DNA of 64,000 nucleotides from Mariannaea sp. PMI_226 (Eukaryota > Ascomycota > Sordariomycetes > Hypocreales > Nectriaceae): positions 3,348,001-3,412,000 of the forward strand of contig JANFOG010000002.1 of the NCBI GenBank assembly GCA_024336345.1. Reading direction: 5' to 3'. The notes beneath the pieces were generated by a model. It worked only from the letters and a program-made list of their open reading frames with translations, was not told the DNA's origin and made no database searches. The stretch's first letter is position 1; each line of letters starts with the position of its first letter. Position numbers and translations under genes: made by a program. Shown here piece by piece: positions 11,126 through 23,900 of the stretch.

Positions 11126-12295
11126 ATGTCTGTCCCAGAGTCCAAATACTTGAGCCCCGTGTGGCGCGATGATATCTTCAGTCAGTCTCTTCTCTTTTCC
11201 TCCCTGCCGCTCATCTCTACCAAAGCCTGCTAACATGGCAATGGCCACATGCAGAGGGCCGCGTCGTCTTTGTCACAGGAGGTGCCGGCACCATCTGCAG
11301 CATGCAGACGAGAGCCCTGGTCCGCTTGGGCGCGAACGCGTGCATCATCGGCCGCAAGGTCGAGAAGACTGAGGAGGTTGCAAAGGATATCGCGACGGTG
11401 AGGCCGGGAGCCAAGGTCCTGGGAATTGGCGGCTGTGACGTCCGCAAGGTATGAAAATTCCCCATCGAGGGTTGGGGAGAGGATGTGAATGAGAAGGGAA
11501 AGACTTTGTCGTTTGATGAGGGAGTGAAGGCTGACTTCATATTTTTTTTCCTTATCCTTTAGATTGAGAGTCTACAAGCAGCGGCAGAGCGATGTGTGAA
11601 GGAGCTTGGAGGTATCGACTTTGTTATGTGAGTTGCACCCTCCCGGATACCGCAACAAGATACATACTGACTGACCTATTTCAAGTGCGGGTGCAGCTGG
11701 CAACTTCGTGTCCCCCATTGAAGGCTTGAGCTCCAACGCGTTCAAGACGGTCATGGATATTGACGTTCTGGGCACGTTCAACACCATCAAGGCCACCATG
11801 CCACATCTCCTGCGCAGCCAGACGCCGCGCATCATCTACGTGTCGGCCACCTTCCACTATACCGGCATGCCGCTCCAGGCGCACGTCTCGGCGGCCAAGG
11901 CATCGATAGACTCCCTCATGGCCAGCGTCGCGCTTGAGTACGGCCCTCGCGGCGTCACCAGCAACGTCATCGCCCCCGGCGGTGTCGAGGACACGGAAGG
12001 CCTCGCCCGGCTGGGCAGCAGCGCCGAGGCGGAGAGGAAGCAGTACCTCAAGGGTATCCCGTTGGGCCGGCTGGCTACGGTCCGGGATGTGGCCGACGCG
12101 ACCATTTACTTGTTCAGCGACGCCGGGAGCTACATTAACGGACAGGTGCTTGCGGTGGATGGCGCTGCGTGGCGGCGGCAAGGGGCCATCGCCGTCGGGG
12201 TCGACAAAAACATGGAGTATCCCGACTTCCTGCTCAAGGGGGAGTTCTCCAGGGGACTCAAGGACCCTCGCAAGGAGACCAAGGCTAAGTTGTGA
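11126..12295 (+). CDS. SPS19: peroxisomal 2,4-dienoyl-CoA reductase (SPS19/DECR2 type), 307 aa
   Basis: Four exons: 11126-11180, 11255-11448, 11563-11627 and 11686-12295; together 307 codons plus stop. The protein is a short-chain dehydrogenase. It has a nucleotide-binding loop (VTGGAGTICS, about residues 25-34), an AGAAGNF segment in place of the usual NNAG, and an SAAKAS stretch with the catalytic Lys. Members of this family reduce 2,4-dienoyl-CoA esters with NADPH so that polyunsaturated fatty acids can enter beta-oxidation. The N-terminus (LSPVWRDDIFKGRVVFVTGG) and the GGVEDTEGLARL segment are typical of the peroxisomal enzyme. The last three residues are AKL, a type 1 peroxisomal targeting signal. 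A CCGAGG/CCTCGG pair upstream suggests fatty-acid control. A tRNA gene starts 46 bp after the stop. Confidence 0.93.
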
Positions 12296-12341
12296 TTCAG
12301 TGAGGACTCGTCACCTATGTCACATATGTGACGGTGAGGTC

Positions 12342-12415
12342 GGTTTCGTGGTCTAGTTGGTCATGGCATCTCGCTCACACCGAGAAGGTCCCCGGTTCGA
12401 GCCCGGGCGGAACCA
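12342..12415 (+). tRNA. tRNA-Val (anticodon CAC)
   Basis: A complete 74-bp cloverleaf without intron. The acceptor arms GGTTTCG and CGGAACC pair with one G-U, the discriminator is A, the anticodon stem TCTCG/CGAGA encloses loop CTCACAC (anticodon CAC, reads GTG), and the T arm is CCCGG-TTCGAGC-CCGGG. The B box GGTTCGAGCCC is intact. CCA is not encoded. Confidence 0.96.
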
Positions 12416-12418
12416 CAC

Positions 12419-12423
12419 TTTTT
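12419..12423 (+). terminator. RNA polymerase III T-run terminator
   Basis: Five T residues begin 4 bp after the tRNA-Val 3' end, the usual Pol III stop signal. A longer T run follows near 12447. Confidence 0.8.
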
Positions 12424-12888
12424 GATATATATTTATGCAATTTTTCTTATTTTTTTTTAATCTATGTTGACGTTGATGCATGGGTTGTGTGGGCTTGGCT
12501 GACTTTGTGGTGGAGAGAGAGATGGAGAGAGGGGCTACTACATATGTACTAGATAACAAGGCTGTGGCGGGGCTTCTAGAGGGCGACACATGCGATGCAA
12601 CTGCACACACAATACCCCGTTCGGCAGAGATAAGAAAAAAAGAAAGAAAAAAAGAAGGAAGGAAGATCTATGCATGTACAAGGTAGTTTACTAGACACGG
12701 AGGCTCGCTTGATAAAGGGTTCGTTATCTAGGAGATGTTAGAAAATCCGACGCTTTTTCCGGGGAGATGCTTAAACCTGTGAAAGCTACTGTGTATCTTA
12801 CCTACCCTACCAACCCATTGAGGTAACTACAGTAAGGTACCTATCAAGTGCTTGGAAGTTTGGGAAAACGTTGCCGTGTTCCGGATTG

Positions 12889-12907
12889 CCCCCCCCCCCC
12901 CCCCCCC
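12889..12907. repeat. poly-C run, 19 bp
   Basis: Nineteen consecutive C residues, followed after one T by more C. A mononucleotide microsatellite; its length may be uncertain in the assembly. Confidence 0.8.
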
Positions 12908-15054
12908 TCCCCCTGCGGGATAATCACAACCGCGGATAGCTCAGCCCAACTTGGCTGACCCAGGCACCACGGTGAGTGAATTTCGTTAAACACAAACCTT
13001 CGGATCGTATATCGGAAAGAGTGTTCAACCAATAAGTAACGGGAACTGGCATGACTTGGGTGTGGTGGTACTGGTGGCACTACTAGTTAGTACAGAGAGG
13101 TATGGCTGTGGCTACCCTCTGGATGGGGGGTCATTACCTTACCCTACCTTAGTTAATATATGAGGTCGTCAGATTGGGTTTGCGCTAATCCAAGCAAGGG
13201 CGCGAGTTCCACAGGTCGGCGATTCGGGCCATCGCCAAGGTATCTATCTCTCTTTGCATCTCATCTGTGTGTGGGCAGGCAAGCAGGCTACTGCTGTATA
13301 CTGCATGTCGGGCAACCCACCTAGCTAGTTACCGTCTGTACTCTTTGAATGAATGAAGTGATTTACTTATCTTGTATTTTCTCCCGTTTCGCTTTAGGTA
13401 ATTTAATTCAATCCCTCCACGAGGCCCCTGCGCGGATCCGAAATATGCCAGCACCGGATCTGCGAGCAAAATATCCAATGTATTTGGCCCAAGTGCAATG
13501 TAATTCGATGTAGTGCATGTGCATGCATTGCTGCTACCTTTGCTGGCGGCAGGCAAACCGAACCTCAGGCAACCCCCCCTCCTCCTCCTCTCGACAAATC
13601 GAAGGGTCCTCTGAAGTATCCCAACTCACGGCGCATGCCGGGACAACCTCATGCTGACAAGGTGGCATCAAACCTCAAGAAAAGGTTGATCAGAAGGTGG
13701 CAAGTTCTCTCTCTCTCTTTTTTTTTTGCCATGTTGCACAAGTTGGGTTATTTCCTTGCTGCCAGCCTGGCACCAAGTTTTATAGTTTCTCGTAGCTCGT
13801 AGGCTGTCGTGTGTACCGTACGCTACAGTGCGGGATACTAATTATATCACGCGTATCGATGCAATTCGAACTGTGAACATGCACTGTGGCAATGTAGCTG
13901 CCTTTCGGCCCGCAGAGCTGATGAGGGGAAAAGCGGTTTTAGCTTGCTGAGTGGGTGGCCCGTGATGTGGGTTGCAAGATGTATGCAGGATTGATACTCT
14001 TTTTGGTCAACGAGCATTGCGAAGAGAGTTGAGAAACCCATAACTCACTGACTGCTGTCTACGTAAAGGGATACATGGCGTGCGGTATTCAGCAAGTTCG
14101 TATCAGAACATGGACTTTTTTCTTTTCCTTTTTTCTCCCCTTTTGTACCGTTCATATTTGCCCCTAGAGCTTCCCACTATGACGGCTGCTGCTGATGCTG
14201 CTGTGGCTCTGACCTATCGGGATATTTGTTAGTGGCAGATGGATAGGTAGGTGGCTTCCTCGTGCCAAAACATAAAAACACTATTACTATAGGGACAGAA
14301 CAAGGAATAGATCAATTCCCACAAAATCAACATGAAGAAAGAAAGAAAGAGAGAGAGAGAGATAATGAGAGACAGGGAGATACATGAAAAAGAAAGACGT
14401 ACCGCATTGTGCTTCATCAACCATCCCACACAAAACACTCTACCTGCCTGCCGCATGAAGCACACACACACAACACACACACACAATCGCCGACCGGTGT
14501 GAAGCATTCCCTTGTCTGCTTGATGCAGTTCTGCGGGGTTTGCTCCTCCAAACTACGGAGTACAGACTTCATAGGTACAAATGTCGTAAGTTCGCTAACA
14601 ATCCATCCATTCTATCCATCCACCTACCCACACATTCATCCAATGATCCCCGCCCCGATGGCGGGGTTGCTCAACCTTGTGGACCATCTTCCTGCTTTTG
14701 GACTGGGTTACTGACGAATATTCTCCATAGAGGGAACTTTGTTGTCTCTGTCTCCCGTGGCCGCCCCCCCTTACGTATTGGTAGTGTATGTACCTAATAG
14801 CTCTAGGCTCAAGCTTGCAGCTGATAGGCGATTGATCTGAGCTCCGTTGCTCGGGCAAGCCTCAGCACCCTGCTATCTATCCAACGTCCGCCCACAGAAT
14901 GAATCACCAGAATGGTAAGGTTAGCAGCTACGGAGTTGGGACGGATAGCCGAATGGATGGCTGGGCTGGCTTGATGCATGATTATTTTAACCACGCTACC
15001 TACTATCTACTACGGTCATATGTTTGATAGCATGGTTGTGACTTGACTTCGAGG

Positions 15055-15062
15055 TATATAAA
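15055..15062 (+). promoter_or_regulatory. TATA box of the histidine-acid-phosphatase-like gene
   Basis: TATATAAA lies 308 bp before the start codon at 15370, which would leave a leader of roughly 270 bp. Assignment is by position and motif only. Confidence 0.45.
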
Positions 15063-15369
15063 CTTGTGATTCCCCCCTCCCCGCAGCTTCGAAAAAGCTG
15101 CTGGAAAACTCAATTGGCGCCAAACTTCTCACGCCTGCTTTCCCTCCCTCTTGATAGATACCCAAGTATCTATCTAAATATTCATATTCTCATAATCATC
15201 CATCTACCTTGTCTTACCTTACCCACGGTATTGTAGCTGGACCCAAAGGTATTAATAGAAGTAGTCGGTTGTTGCATGGTTACAACAACCTGCATCCAAT
15301 CACCATACCTTGCCACCACCACCGAACACAGCATCCTTATATATTAACCTGCAATTGCAACTTTCCACA

Positions 15370-16874
15370 ATGCAAGCCAAACTCCACCTCCTCCTGGCGC
15401 TCTCGTCAGCCGCCTCTGTCACAGCCGCCGAGACTGTCCTCGGAGTTTACATGTTCCACCGCCATGGTGACCGCACCGCCAAAGCCTGGAAGCCCGTCAA
15501 CCTCACCTCGCTCGGCGCCGACGAAGTCTTCAGCTCTGGCACCTACTACCGCGACCGCTATGTCGACTCCAAGGCGGACCTCAAGGTGAAGGGCCTCAGC
15601 TCTGACCAGGCCGTTCTGTCCCAGCTCTCTGTCACCTCGCCTATCGACAACGTTCTTCAGAGCTCGGCTCTCGTATTTATCCAGGCCCTCTACCCGCCTT
15701 CCGGCCATGTTGAAGTGCTTGCTAACGGCTCTCACGTCGAGGCCCCGCTGAATGGCTACCAATATGTCCCCGTCAACACCGTCCAGGTTGCCGCCAGCGC
15801 ACAGGATTCCGAGAACACTGCTTGGCTCCAGGGCAACAGCGGCTGCAACAATGCTGTGGTGAGCTCTAACGCCTACTTTGCCTCGTCTGACTACAACGCC
15901 ACCTACAAGGACACCCAGAGCTTTTACTCCGGTCTCCTACCAGTCATTGACGGCACCTTTTCCAAGGACCAAGCCAATTTCCAGAACGCATACGCCAGTA
16001 TGTCTCTTTTTTCTTTTTCGTTTCCTTTTGTGACATGTTTCTTCACCCCTCTATTCTCACACTCGAGACCAAAACTAACCTACTTGCAGTCTTCGATTTG
16101 GTCAATGTCGCTACCATTCACAACACCTCCATCTCTTCAGAGAAGCTCCTCACTGAATCTACCCTGAGCAAGCTTTATGACCTTGCTTCTGTTCACGAGT
16201 GGAACCTTGCCTACAACAGCAGCGCGCCCGTCCGCGCCATTTCTGGCGCCGTCCTTGCTGGTCAGATCATCGATGCCCTTGAGCCCCTCGCCAACAGCGA
16301 AAAGGGCAACCCCAAGTTTAACGTTCAGTTCGGTGCCTATGGAACCTTCATGTCATTCTTCGGTCTCGCCCAGCTGGACAAGACCAACTCTGATTTCACC
16401 GGCGTGTGCGACTACGCCTCTTCCATGACATTCGAGCTCGTCACTAATGCCACTGATCCTACGGCCGACGACGTCAGCGTGCGCTTCTACTTCTCCAACG
16501 GCACTGCCTCCGAGAACAAGCCGAAGCTCTTCCCTCTGTTCAACCAGGACAAGACGACCCTGTCTTGGGCCGATTTCAAGTCTGGTATGAACGAGTTCGC
16601 CGTCCAGGACGACCAGCACTGGTGCAAGCTCTGCGGCAACACAGATGGCGTTTGTGCTGCCAACAGCACCAGCAGCGGTGACAACACCTCACAATCTTCT
16701 TCCAACTCCTCTGACGGCATATCCAAGCCCGTGGCCGGTGTCATCGGTGCTTGTGTCACTCTTGCCGTTATCCTGGGTCTCCAGGCCGCTTTCATCCTGC
16801 TCGGAGGCTTCCGCCTGGTCAAGAAGTCGAAGCTAGCTCAGCCCGAGTCAGCTGCTGGTGGTCTGAAGGCGTAG
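15370..16874 (+). CDS. membrane-anchored histidine acid phosphatase-like protein, 470 aa
   Basis: Two exons, 15370-15997 and 16090-16874, give 470 residues. A signal peptide (about residues 1-20) is followed by FHRHGDRT, the phosphohistidine motif of branch-2 histidine phosphatases (phytases and acid phosphatases). The domain runs to about residue 400. Several N-glycosylation sequons (NLT, NGS, NAT, NTS) fit a secreted ectodomain. A Ser/Asn/Gly-rich linker precedes one transmembrane helix (about 424-446) and a short basic tail, so it is a type I membrane protein with the domain outside the cytoplasm or in the vacuole lumen. Where the family usually has the HD proton-donor dyad, the matching stretch reads FGAYGTFMSFFGLAQL, with no HD. 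It may therefore be a divergent enzyme or a pseudoenzyme. The start is the ATG directly before the signal peptide. Confidence 0.88.
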
Positions 16875-17275
16875 GTTAATAGGGTCGATAATAAGGAGAT
16901 TGTAATCGATTGTGAATTTGGGCGTCCAGACTCAAATCTTAGTACGATGAATGAATGAAGAACAAATTAATTTCAACTGCATTACACCTTCATAAAACAC
17001 TCACGATGATTTTGACTCCCTCTATTCCAATTAATCCCTCCTTTCCAAAAGAAAATAGTTTCCACACACATTCGTTATTAATGCAATGGATATGCCATAA
17101 TAAAAACATTCCATGAAAGGATTGATTCGAGTATGGGAAATCGCCATCCACGAACCGATGAAGGAAAACCAGAGTCTTGATCCATCTTGGATACACACCG
17201 GCTATCAACCTAGCAAATTACCAACAGTAATCTTGACTGAAATGGCAGGGAATTCCCCTCCCTGCATGAGTGAGT
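16875..17275. other. short convergent intergenic region
   Basis: About 400 bp between the stop codons of the phosphatase-like gene (plus) and the transporter (minus). AT-rich, consistent with two overlapping or adjacent 3' ends. Nothing else was seen. Confidence 0.6.
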
Positions 17276-19372
17276 TTATCTAAGACCCGCAAGTGCAAGA
17301 AGATCATGTCGGTGGTAGAAAGCCCGAACTCTCTTACCATACACATCTGCGGATGACCAATTAGTCTCTTGGGTTGGCAATAAAGAAGCTGGGGACGTAC
17401 ACATGGGGATGCTCAAAAGACAAACTCCAACTTGAATCGAAGAGATGGCTACCAACGTGGTCCGAATACCACCAGTGTTAATCCATTCGTAGGCGTAGAA
17501 TGTCAAAACAAAGCTGAAAAAGTTCTTAAAGATGATCATGATGGTAAAGCCTTCGATTGTCAAATCACCTATGACGTTGTTTAGTTTCAGAACTGCTCGG
17601 AAATTTTGGGCGAGAGGATACGCACGATATGCATCGACAACATAAAGCGAACTGGCTACGGCGCCTATCACCATTCCTGCCACCTCGAAACCGAAGAAAA
17701 TCAGAGGCACATGGTAAGTATACTTGCCCTCGATTACTTTGCCGGCGGTCAATCCGAATCCGAAAAGCCCAATGCCACCAATAATGAGCATGGGAATAAC
17801 CAGGAGGATGCGGAACTCAGGTTCGTAGACACCCTTATTAAGCTTGGTCAAGTACTTTACACTCGAATCTGCAAGTAACCCAGCAATAAGGAACCCACAG
17901 ATCGCTCCAATGAAGGGGCCTGTGTAAGCGTATCCTGCTGAGACCTCGCCCCAGTAGTAAGGGGGTCCAATGAAGATAGCAGCAATAATGACACCGATGA
18001 AAACGGTCCACCCAATCATAGTACCCTGGATCAAGCAGCCCCAGATGAATGCAGGATGGGTGAGAAGGGGAAATGGGCGAAGCAGGAGGACCCAATACCG
18101 TTCGTTCGTCTTTCGTCCATCAAATAGTGAGAGTGATTCAACCCAGGACTTCTTGAGGGTGCCAGCATTGCCAATGGGCTGAAGGGTATTCGATGTCGGG
18201 AACAGGATAAATCCACGTGAGTGGGCCATTCCTCCTTCTGATGGTGGCGATTCTGGTTGGGCAGACGACTCAGGTTTCAACTCTTCGACAACGGTAGTAT
18301 CGGTATTGAGCTTTGCCGCGCGGCGGTATGCTGTTTCGGGACAGAGGAAAAAGACGGCAAACAAGGTTGGGGCGAGGAATATGGCCACGAAAAAGAATGT
18401 CCATTTCCAACCCAGAGACTCTGTAATCTTGCCCACCACAATGGGAGTGAAGAAGGCACCGCCAAAGATGGCAAGATTGGTGAATGCCATTCGAAGGCCT
18501 CTTTGGTGAACGAAGTAAAGGTCACCTACGGCGGCGTTGAGCAAGCTTTCGTAGGGAGCACATCCTACACCCTGAATGATTCGGGCTCCAAGCAAGCTAC
18601 CATAGCTGGTACCGACCGAGCCAGCCCAGGCGCTGGAAGCAATAAGGATACATATTCCTATGAGGAACAGATGGCGCTTTCCCCAGACGCGGGCAGATGG
18701 GACGAAGAAGATGGCTCCAGCTCCAGCACCGAGGAGAAAGTAGCCAGTTAGAAGGGCGACTTTAGTAAAGTCTTTGGAGAAGAGGAGAGAGATGGTAATG
18801 GTGTTGGCAGCGAGGATAGGGCCAAGACAGGTCGCAAGGATTCCAGCGAAGCAAAGAATGAATGTGGTGAGATCTCGTCTCCATAAGGGCCAATTAAGGG
18901 GGTCATTAGGGTCGTCAGAAGGTTGCGGGATCTGCACAGGTAAGTGAAGAGTTCATGATATGCTGGACGAACACCATCATGCTTCATTAGGCAGAAGGGC
19001 CAGGACTGGGTGGAAACGCACAAGAATAATAGGTTCCTTGCCGCTATTATCAGTTTTGAGGCCTACATGCTCACTGGTAGCGATATGAGAATGTGTCGGG
19101 TCATCAAAATACCGAGTTGTGCCTTCGGACCATTAGCTCCGGCTTCAACTGCTACGAGAAGTTGGTTGAGTAGGTAGTGTGATAGGTGATAGAACACTGA
19201 TACACACTTGACTCCCGAGCCGTTAGTCTCGAGAGAGGGGTCAAGAAGCGGTGGAGAGATGAGGAGTCTGAGCGAATATGGGGAGGGGACAAGTGGAGAG
19301 AGACACGGAATCGAGCGGATGCATACCAGGGACGTGTTCGACGCCTTTTGCCTCGAGGATTCCCAGAGGCAT
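17276..19372 (-). CDS. major facilitator superfamily transporter (DHA1-like), 582 aa
   Basis: Four exons on the minus strand: 19372-19327, 19122-19022, 18931-17401 and 17346-17276; 582 residues. The spliced N-terminus (MPLGILEAKGVEHVPG, then TTRYFDDPTHSHI, then PQPSDDPNDPLNWP) is the conserved cytoplasmic leader of a large fungal MFS group, and it appears only after splicing, which supports the two upstream introns. Twelve membrane segments follow in two halves, with a long central loop (Ser/Glu-rich, near residues 255-330). An RIIQGVG-type motif C-like segment and the ending RAFYHRHDLL are typical. The family is usually annotated as drug:proton antiporter 1-like; the substrate is unknown. 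The last intron (17347-17400, 54 bp) has no stop codon and keeps the frame, so retention would insert 18 residues near the C-terminus. Confidence 0.9.
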
Positions 19373-20888
19373 CCTGACAGAGCTTGGGTTGGGACGGGAA
19401 GCTGTGGGAATGAGGCGATTGCACTGCACCTGAAGGTACAACTCAGAGCATTGCTGAGTAACTCAAGGATTGACGGCGGTAAGTGGATGGACGACGGACT
19501 TGGCGGAAGGGGCCGGAGGAGCTGGTGGAGAGAACCTGTGGTCGGGGGAGAAGTGTGTGGGTTTGGGTAGTCTGGAGTAGGTACCCGGGAGTTGGTAGTG
19601 GTGCCCAGCCTGGTTAAGCGCAGGCACAGGCTGCAGTAGCTTTAAGGGCACGCTCTGTTAATCGCTGCGGAGCTGACAATGAGACGGATTGAGACAAGCA
19701 TGGAAACTCGCAGAGCAGATAGTTAAGAGTATGGAGGACGGGGCAATGTAACGGACACGCGGCGTGTGTGGTGGTAGGTAGCCTCAGGGGCACAAGGACA
19801 GATGGAGCCTCGAAGCTGGGAAATGGAGCCAATAGAGTCTGAGACGTCGACGGTGCCGGGGTCGGCCTGTCAGGAGGTTGCGGTTGTGTCAATTTAAATA
19901 CCAGCAACAACAGGCAACGCCTCCAGTTCAGAAGAGGAGGGGAAAGGGCTGCAGTTTTCTGAGGGTGAATTGGTTGGCTGTCAGGTTCCACGCCCGTGCC
20001 CGTGCCCGTGGTGATTCCCCCAACCAGGATTAGGGCCCTTTCTGAACCAGTGTACATAGTATTGTCGCGGCCCTGCAAAAACAACTGCAGGCGCCCGCTA
20101 GTTAGGTCTGGTGCCACCACACAGGATCACAACTCCCCAATGTGCGTCTGGACTGGTGACGGAGGAAAGTGCCGTGCATACGGAGTAGAGGCTTGCATTA
20201 ATGGACAATCCAAAAAGAGGCGTCTATTGTCGACTCTGGCCCCACAACGTAGCTGAGCGAGCCTGCCGGGAATGCACTTATTGCTTCCTGCCGCCTCGTA
20301 CCAGGACCAGGTAGGGTAAGTTAATGCTGAGTCAATTCATTATTGACAAGTCTGCATCACGCTGGTACGTGTGAGGTGAGAATTGATGTTGGCTTGAGGG
20401 AGCGTATTCCTAGCCCTAATGACCAGGCCAATACATAATTACTCGTTGCCCACCTACTTGTTGCCTTCGTGACACCTCCCGGTTCCCCAGATGTGTACAG
20501 TACATCAAATGTCGACATTGACAAAGGGTCGAGACTTCTGCACATGCAATGGCATGGGTGGTTTACTTGCCATAGGAAAAAAAATAAGATCGTTTGCTTC
20601 TTGGCAGTTGACACCTAGCTTCGATGATTGGGAAGAAGGGGCGGATCGTGGTGGTCTCAATAGCAACAATGGAAAAGAAGAATGAGCGAGGATAGCAAAC
20701 ATCTCCCCTAGGACGGTTACGGTTGATGATGGGGAGACTTGGCACATGCGTGGCTTCCTTATGAGCGCCAACAACTGGCTAGATGTGACCACGACGTTGC
20801 TTTTCCTCATCCGACACTGTCATTTTATTTCCTTTCCTGTTGGAGAGCAATTAAGTAACGAATTCATCAATCACCTAGTCGACTATGC

Positions 20889-20904
20889 ACCTACCTAGGT
20901 AGGT
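20889..20904. repeat. 16-bp perfect palindrome ACCTACCTAGGTAGGT
   Basis: The sequence equals its own reverse complement. It is the most symmetric member of a family of ACCTACC/AGGTAGG runs scattered through the intergenic DNA of this window. Confidence 0.85.
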
Positions 20905-23900
20905 ATTTAGCGCCGGAGGTAGGGTAATCATTTAGCAAGCATTGAGGCTTGTCCCCGATGTGTAAGAGCCCACGCAAATCGCGAATTTCTCCCAAACCTG
21001 ACAACGAGCATACCCAGATCCATAACAAGCAATAGAGGAGACACTGTAAGCTCTGTCAAGCTCCCGAGACCGGTGGAAGTGGCTACCAGTAATGGCTCTC
21101 CATAGGGCGTCAGGCAGGTCGCCACCAACTAACCTGAGCTATTTTGAGGACAGGTCCCCGAGCTGTCAGCTATGCATCCGTCATTGTCGCGCTTGGACAT
21201 GTAAATATTGAACGCCCTGCTTCTTAACTTTGCTTATTCAAAGTCGTATGCCACTCATACAACTGGGAACAATAGGCACTCTCAAAACAAGCATCCTATT
21301 GAGGGACAGATACGTATTGACACACGGTGAGTTCCACTGTGCAATACCAAAGGGAATTGTGACGAAGTGACTAACAGAGCATCACGTGAACCTCAACTTT
21401 TGGTGGTGGCACTGAAACGGAATATGAGAGGGAAAAAACATCGAGTCTAACCCTCCCCCTCCCCCCCCCTGCTGCAGGCAATCTGGGTATAATGCTTCGG
21501 GTTTACCTCAATGCATAGTCCTTCCCTTCTCGATTAGGTACCTGTCTGAGCACCACTGCCATACGGCATTCTCCGCCCTTCCATACAGAGTAAGAGATAG
21601 GCACTCCTCGGTTCAGTGTCCCGAGGCTGAAGCTAAAGCGTACGAAGCACCCATTTATTGATCAATATACTTCCTCCTTTGCTCACTGTAATTTATCTCG
21701 AGTATTTTAGTTAAATCTCGGCTAACACCGTCAATAGAGCTCTATTGTCTCGTGTGGCTGTTCACTGGTCCCGAGGAGGAGGAAAACAGCAATGCGGACC
21801 CAACCACTTCGTATGCGGCGTTACCCTAATGAGGCATAAGCGTCTGGGCGTGCTCATCAATCTGCATGGATATGGTTTTTCATTGTCTCACAAACACAGT
21901 AGCCCGGCACCATGGCCTGGGTTCCAACGGCTTGAATCAATGAATAAAAATCCGGGTACGAGCGCAAGAACCTTGAAAGCGGCACTGAGAGAAGAGAACA
22001 TAGCTGTTATTGATGTGTTCCTGTTGAACTGGAGAGTTTAGCCACCGTGGACGGCATACAGACCACCCCAGGTTCCCCATACTCAACCGTAACATACTCG
22101 GTAATCGGTATTATTTGCTGCGAAATTAGAGTAGTGGCCGGCGTCATCGGGATCGATTTAGTGGTTAACTTATGCTACTATTATGCTATTACGCACACAA
22201 ACACTCACACCAAGCACTCGCTGAATTGTTTGGCTCTACGGCTCACATATCACATATCACCCTCTAGGGCTAGTACGCTGCATGTCGGCCGTCTTCTGCA
22301 CGCTTCAAATTGCACTTCAGTGGATGGTAGTGATGACCAACGCCGAGACATCAAGCCCAGAAGTTCCTGGCAGCAACTTAGCGTACATACTGACCATATT
22401 TATGCAACTATTTCAGGCGCCACTGGAGGTAGCGTTGGTAACGGCGCCACGCCTTTTCCGTCGGAGACAACGCTTGGGAAGTGGGAACGCTGTGACATGG
22501 GCTACCAAACTTGCGGTAATGCAAGAATTCAAGGGGCCAGATATGGATTCATGGGAACGAACATATATGCGTGCACGTGTCTTTGAAATTTTCGTTTTAA
22601 CCGTCCTAAAAAAAAAATTGAACGAAAAAGAAATGGTTTCAAATAGCTTGAGATGCTGCTCTCCCTTTTCCTACTGAATGCATGTGCTTTTCAAGCAACA
22701 GTTTCAGGTTTTTGCGGCACTGAGCATCTACAAGCAAGGCTTGATCAAGCTCAGCCTTACTATTCTCATATTTAAAAGGGACTTTGCGTTTAGCCAGTGG
22801 GTTCCCCTTTTCTAATTACTCCGACTCCCACAACCCGGTGTCCCGGCACAGGCAGGCAACACCTTGCCGCAAATCTCGATGCACTGTGTAACACACATCA
22901 TCCCTACTTCTTAATTACTCCGCACGAATTGCAGTAATTAGTTTTTTCAACTACGTACGTGGTCTGAAGGACGTGGGCTTGACCCGATGGGTGGTGGAGG
23001 ACGTGTTGGATTGCTCCACAGATCATTCCACCACAGAATCGAGATTATCGAAATATCGATATTCGATTGGATGCCATTGTGCTCGGTTTCCAATGGACCT
23101 TTGTAAAATTCCCCTTTGGCGCTATTGGTTACCAGGCGAGTTATTGGCTTCTTTGCCAGGCGGAGACTCCCTGATACCCACCATCAACAAGCCAAATACC
23201 ACCCCCTGGCTGGCTGGAGGGCGGTCCTGTCACTCGCTGTCACTCACTCACTCTAGCCCGTACCATGCACAGGATCAATCATACAGGTCATAATTACCAC
23301 TTTACTTCGTAACTACTGCGTATGGCAAGTACGTAGTGAAAGATCATCGAAGGGGGTGTGGGCCTGGGGCACGAGGTACTGATTGACAGACGGTTCTTCC
23401 TTGAGAGAATAGAGAGATCGCTGTTGTTTTCTTCAGGCTGGGTTTTTTTCAAGAAACTTTATTGATCGGTTCACACATTTCCTTATTATACTCTCATTAC
23501 GCTTCGCCTCCCCTCGCCTCTCTGGTGGATCCAATCAAATGGAAGTCTTATTCTTCTTACTTGGCAGTCGCTCGGCCTCTCAGTCTCTCAGTCGCTCACT
23601 CAGTCACTCAGGCTGGTAGACTGGCTGGTAGGTAGGCACATCATATCGATCTCCTCTCTCACCCATTCCACACATTCCACCACCCTCCCATAACGACACA
23701 CGCTAGGGAGCCGTCGGCGGAAATCTTTCATGTCGATCATGGACCTCTTCGTTGGATATCTCCACTACACACCTCAGAACGCAGACGCTCGCGGGGCCAC
23801 GGAGAAGCGTCCATCAGGAGGCTTATCTTTATGTGGTGTGTGGTACTCCGTAGTCTTATATGGATAGATTATATTGGAGTGTACTGTGAACATGCTTGCA

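Larger units (their letters stand above)
12424..15369. other. gene-free stretch, 2.9 kb, with promoter of the phosphatase-like gene
   Basis: No supported coding sequence. It contains a 19-C run (12889-12907), ACCTACC-type runs near 12800 and 13140, a GA tract near 14340-14362, a CA tract near 14461-14485, and one TACGGAGTA site (14554-14562). The last 320 bp carry a TATA box and the leader of the gene at 15370. Confidence 0.6.

Noticed and set aside
20143..20256. Short Met-Cys ORF (38 codons)
   Set aside because: Only three Cys, no CxxC, no ATG-free leader, and it contains one of the dispersed TACGGAGTA repeats.
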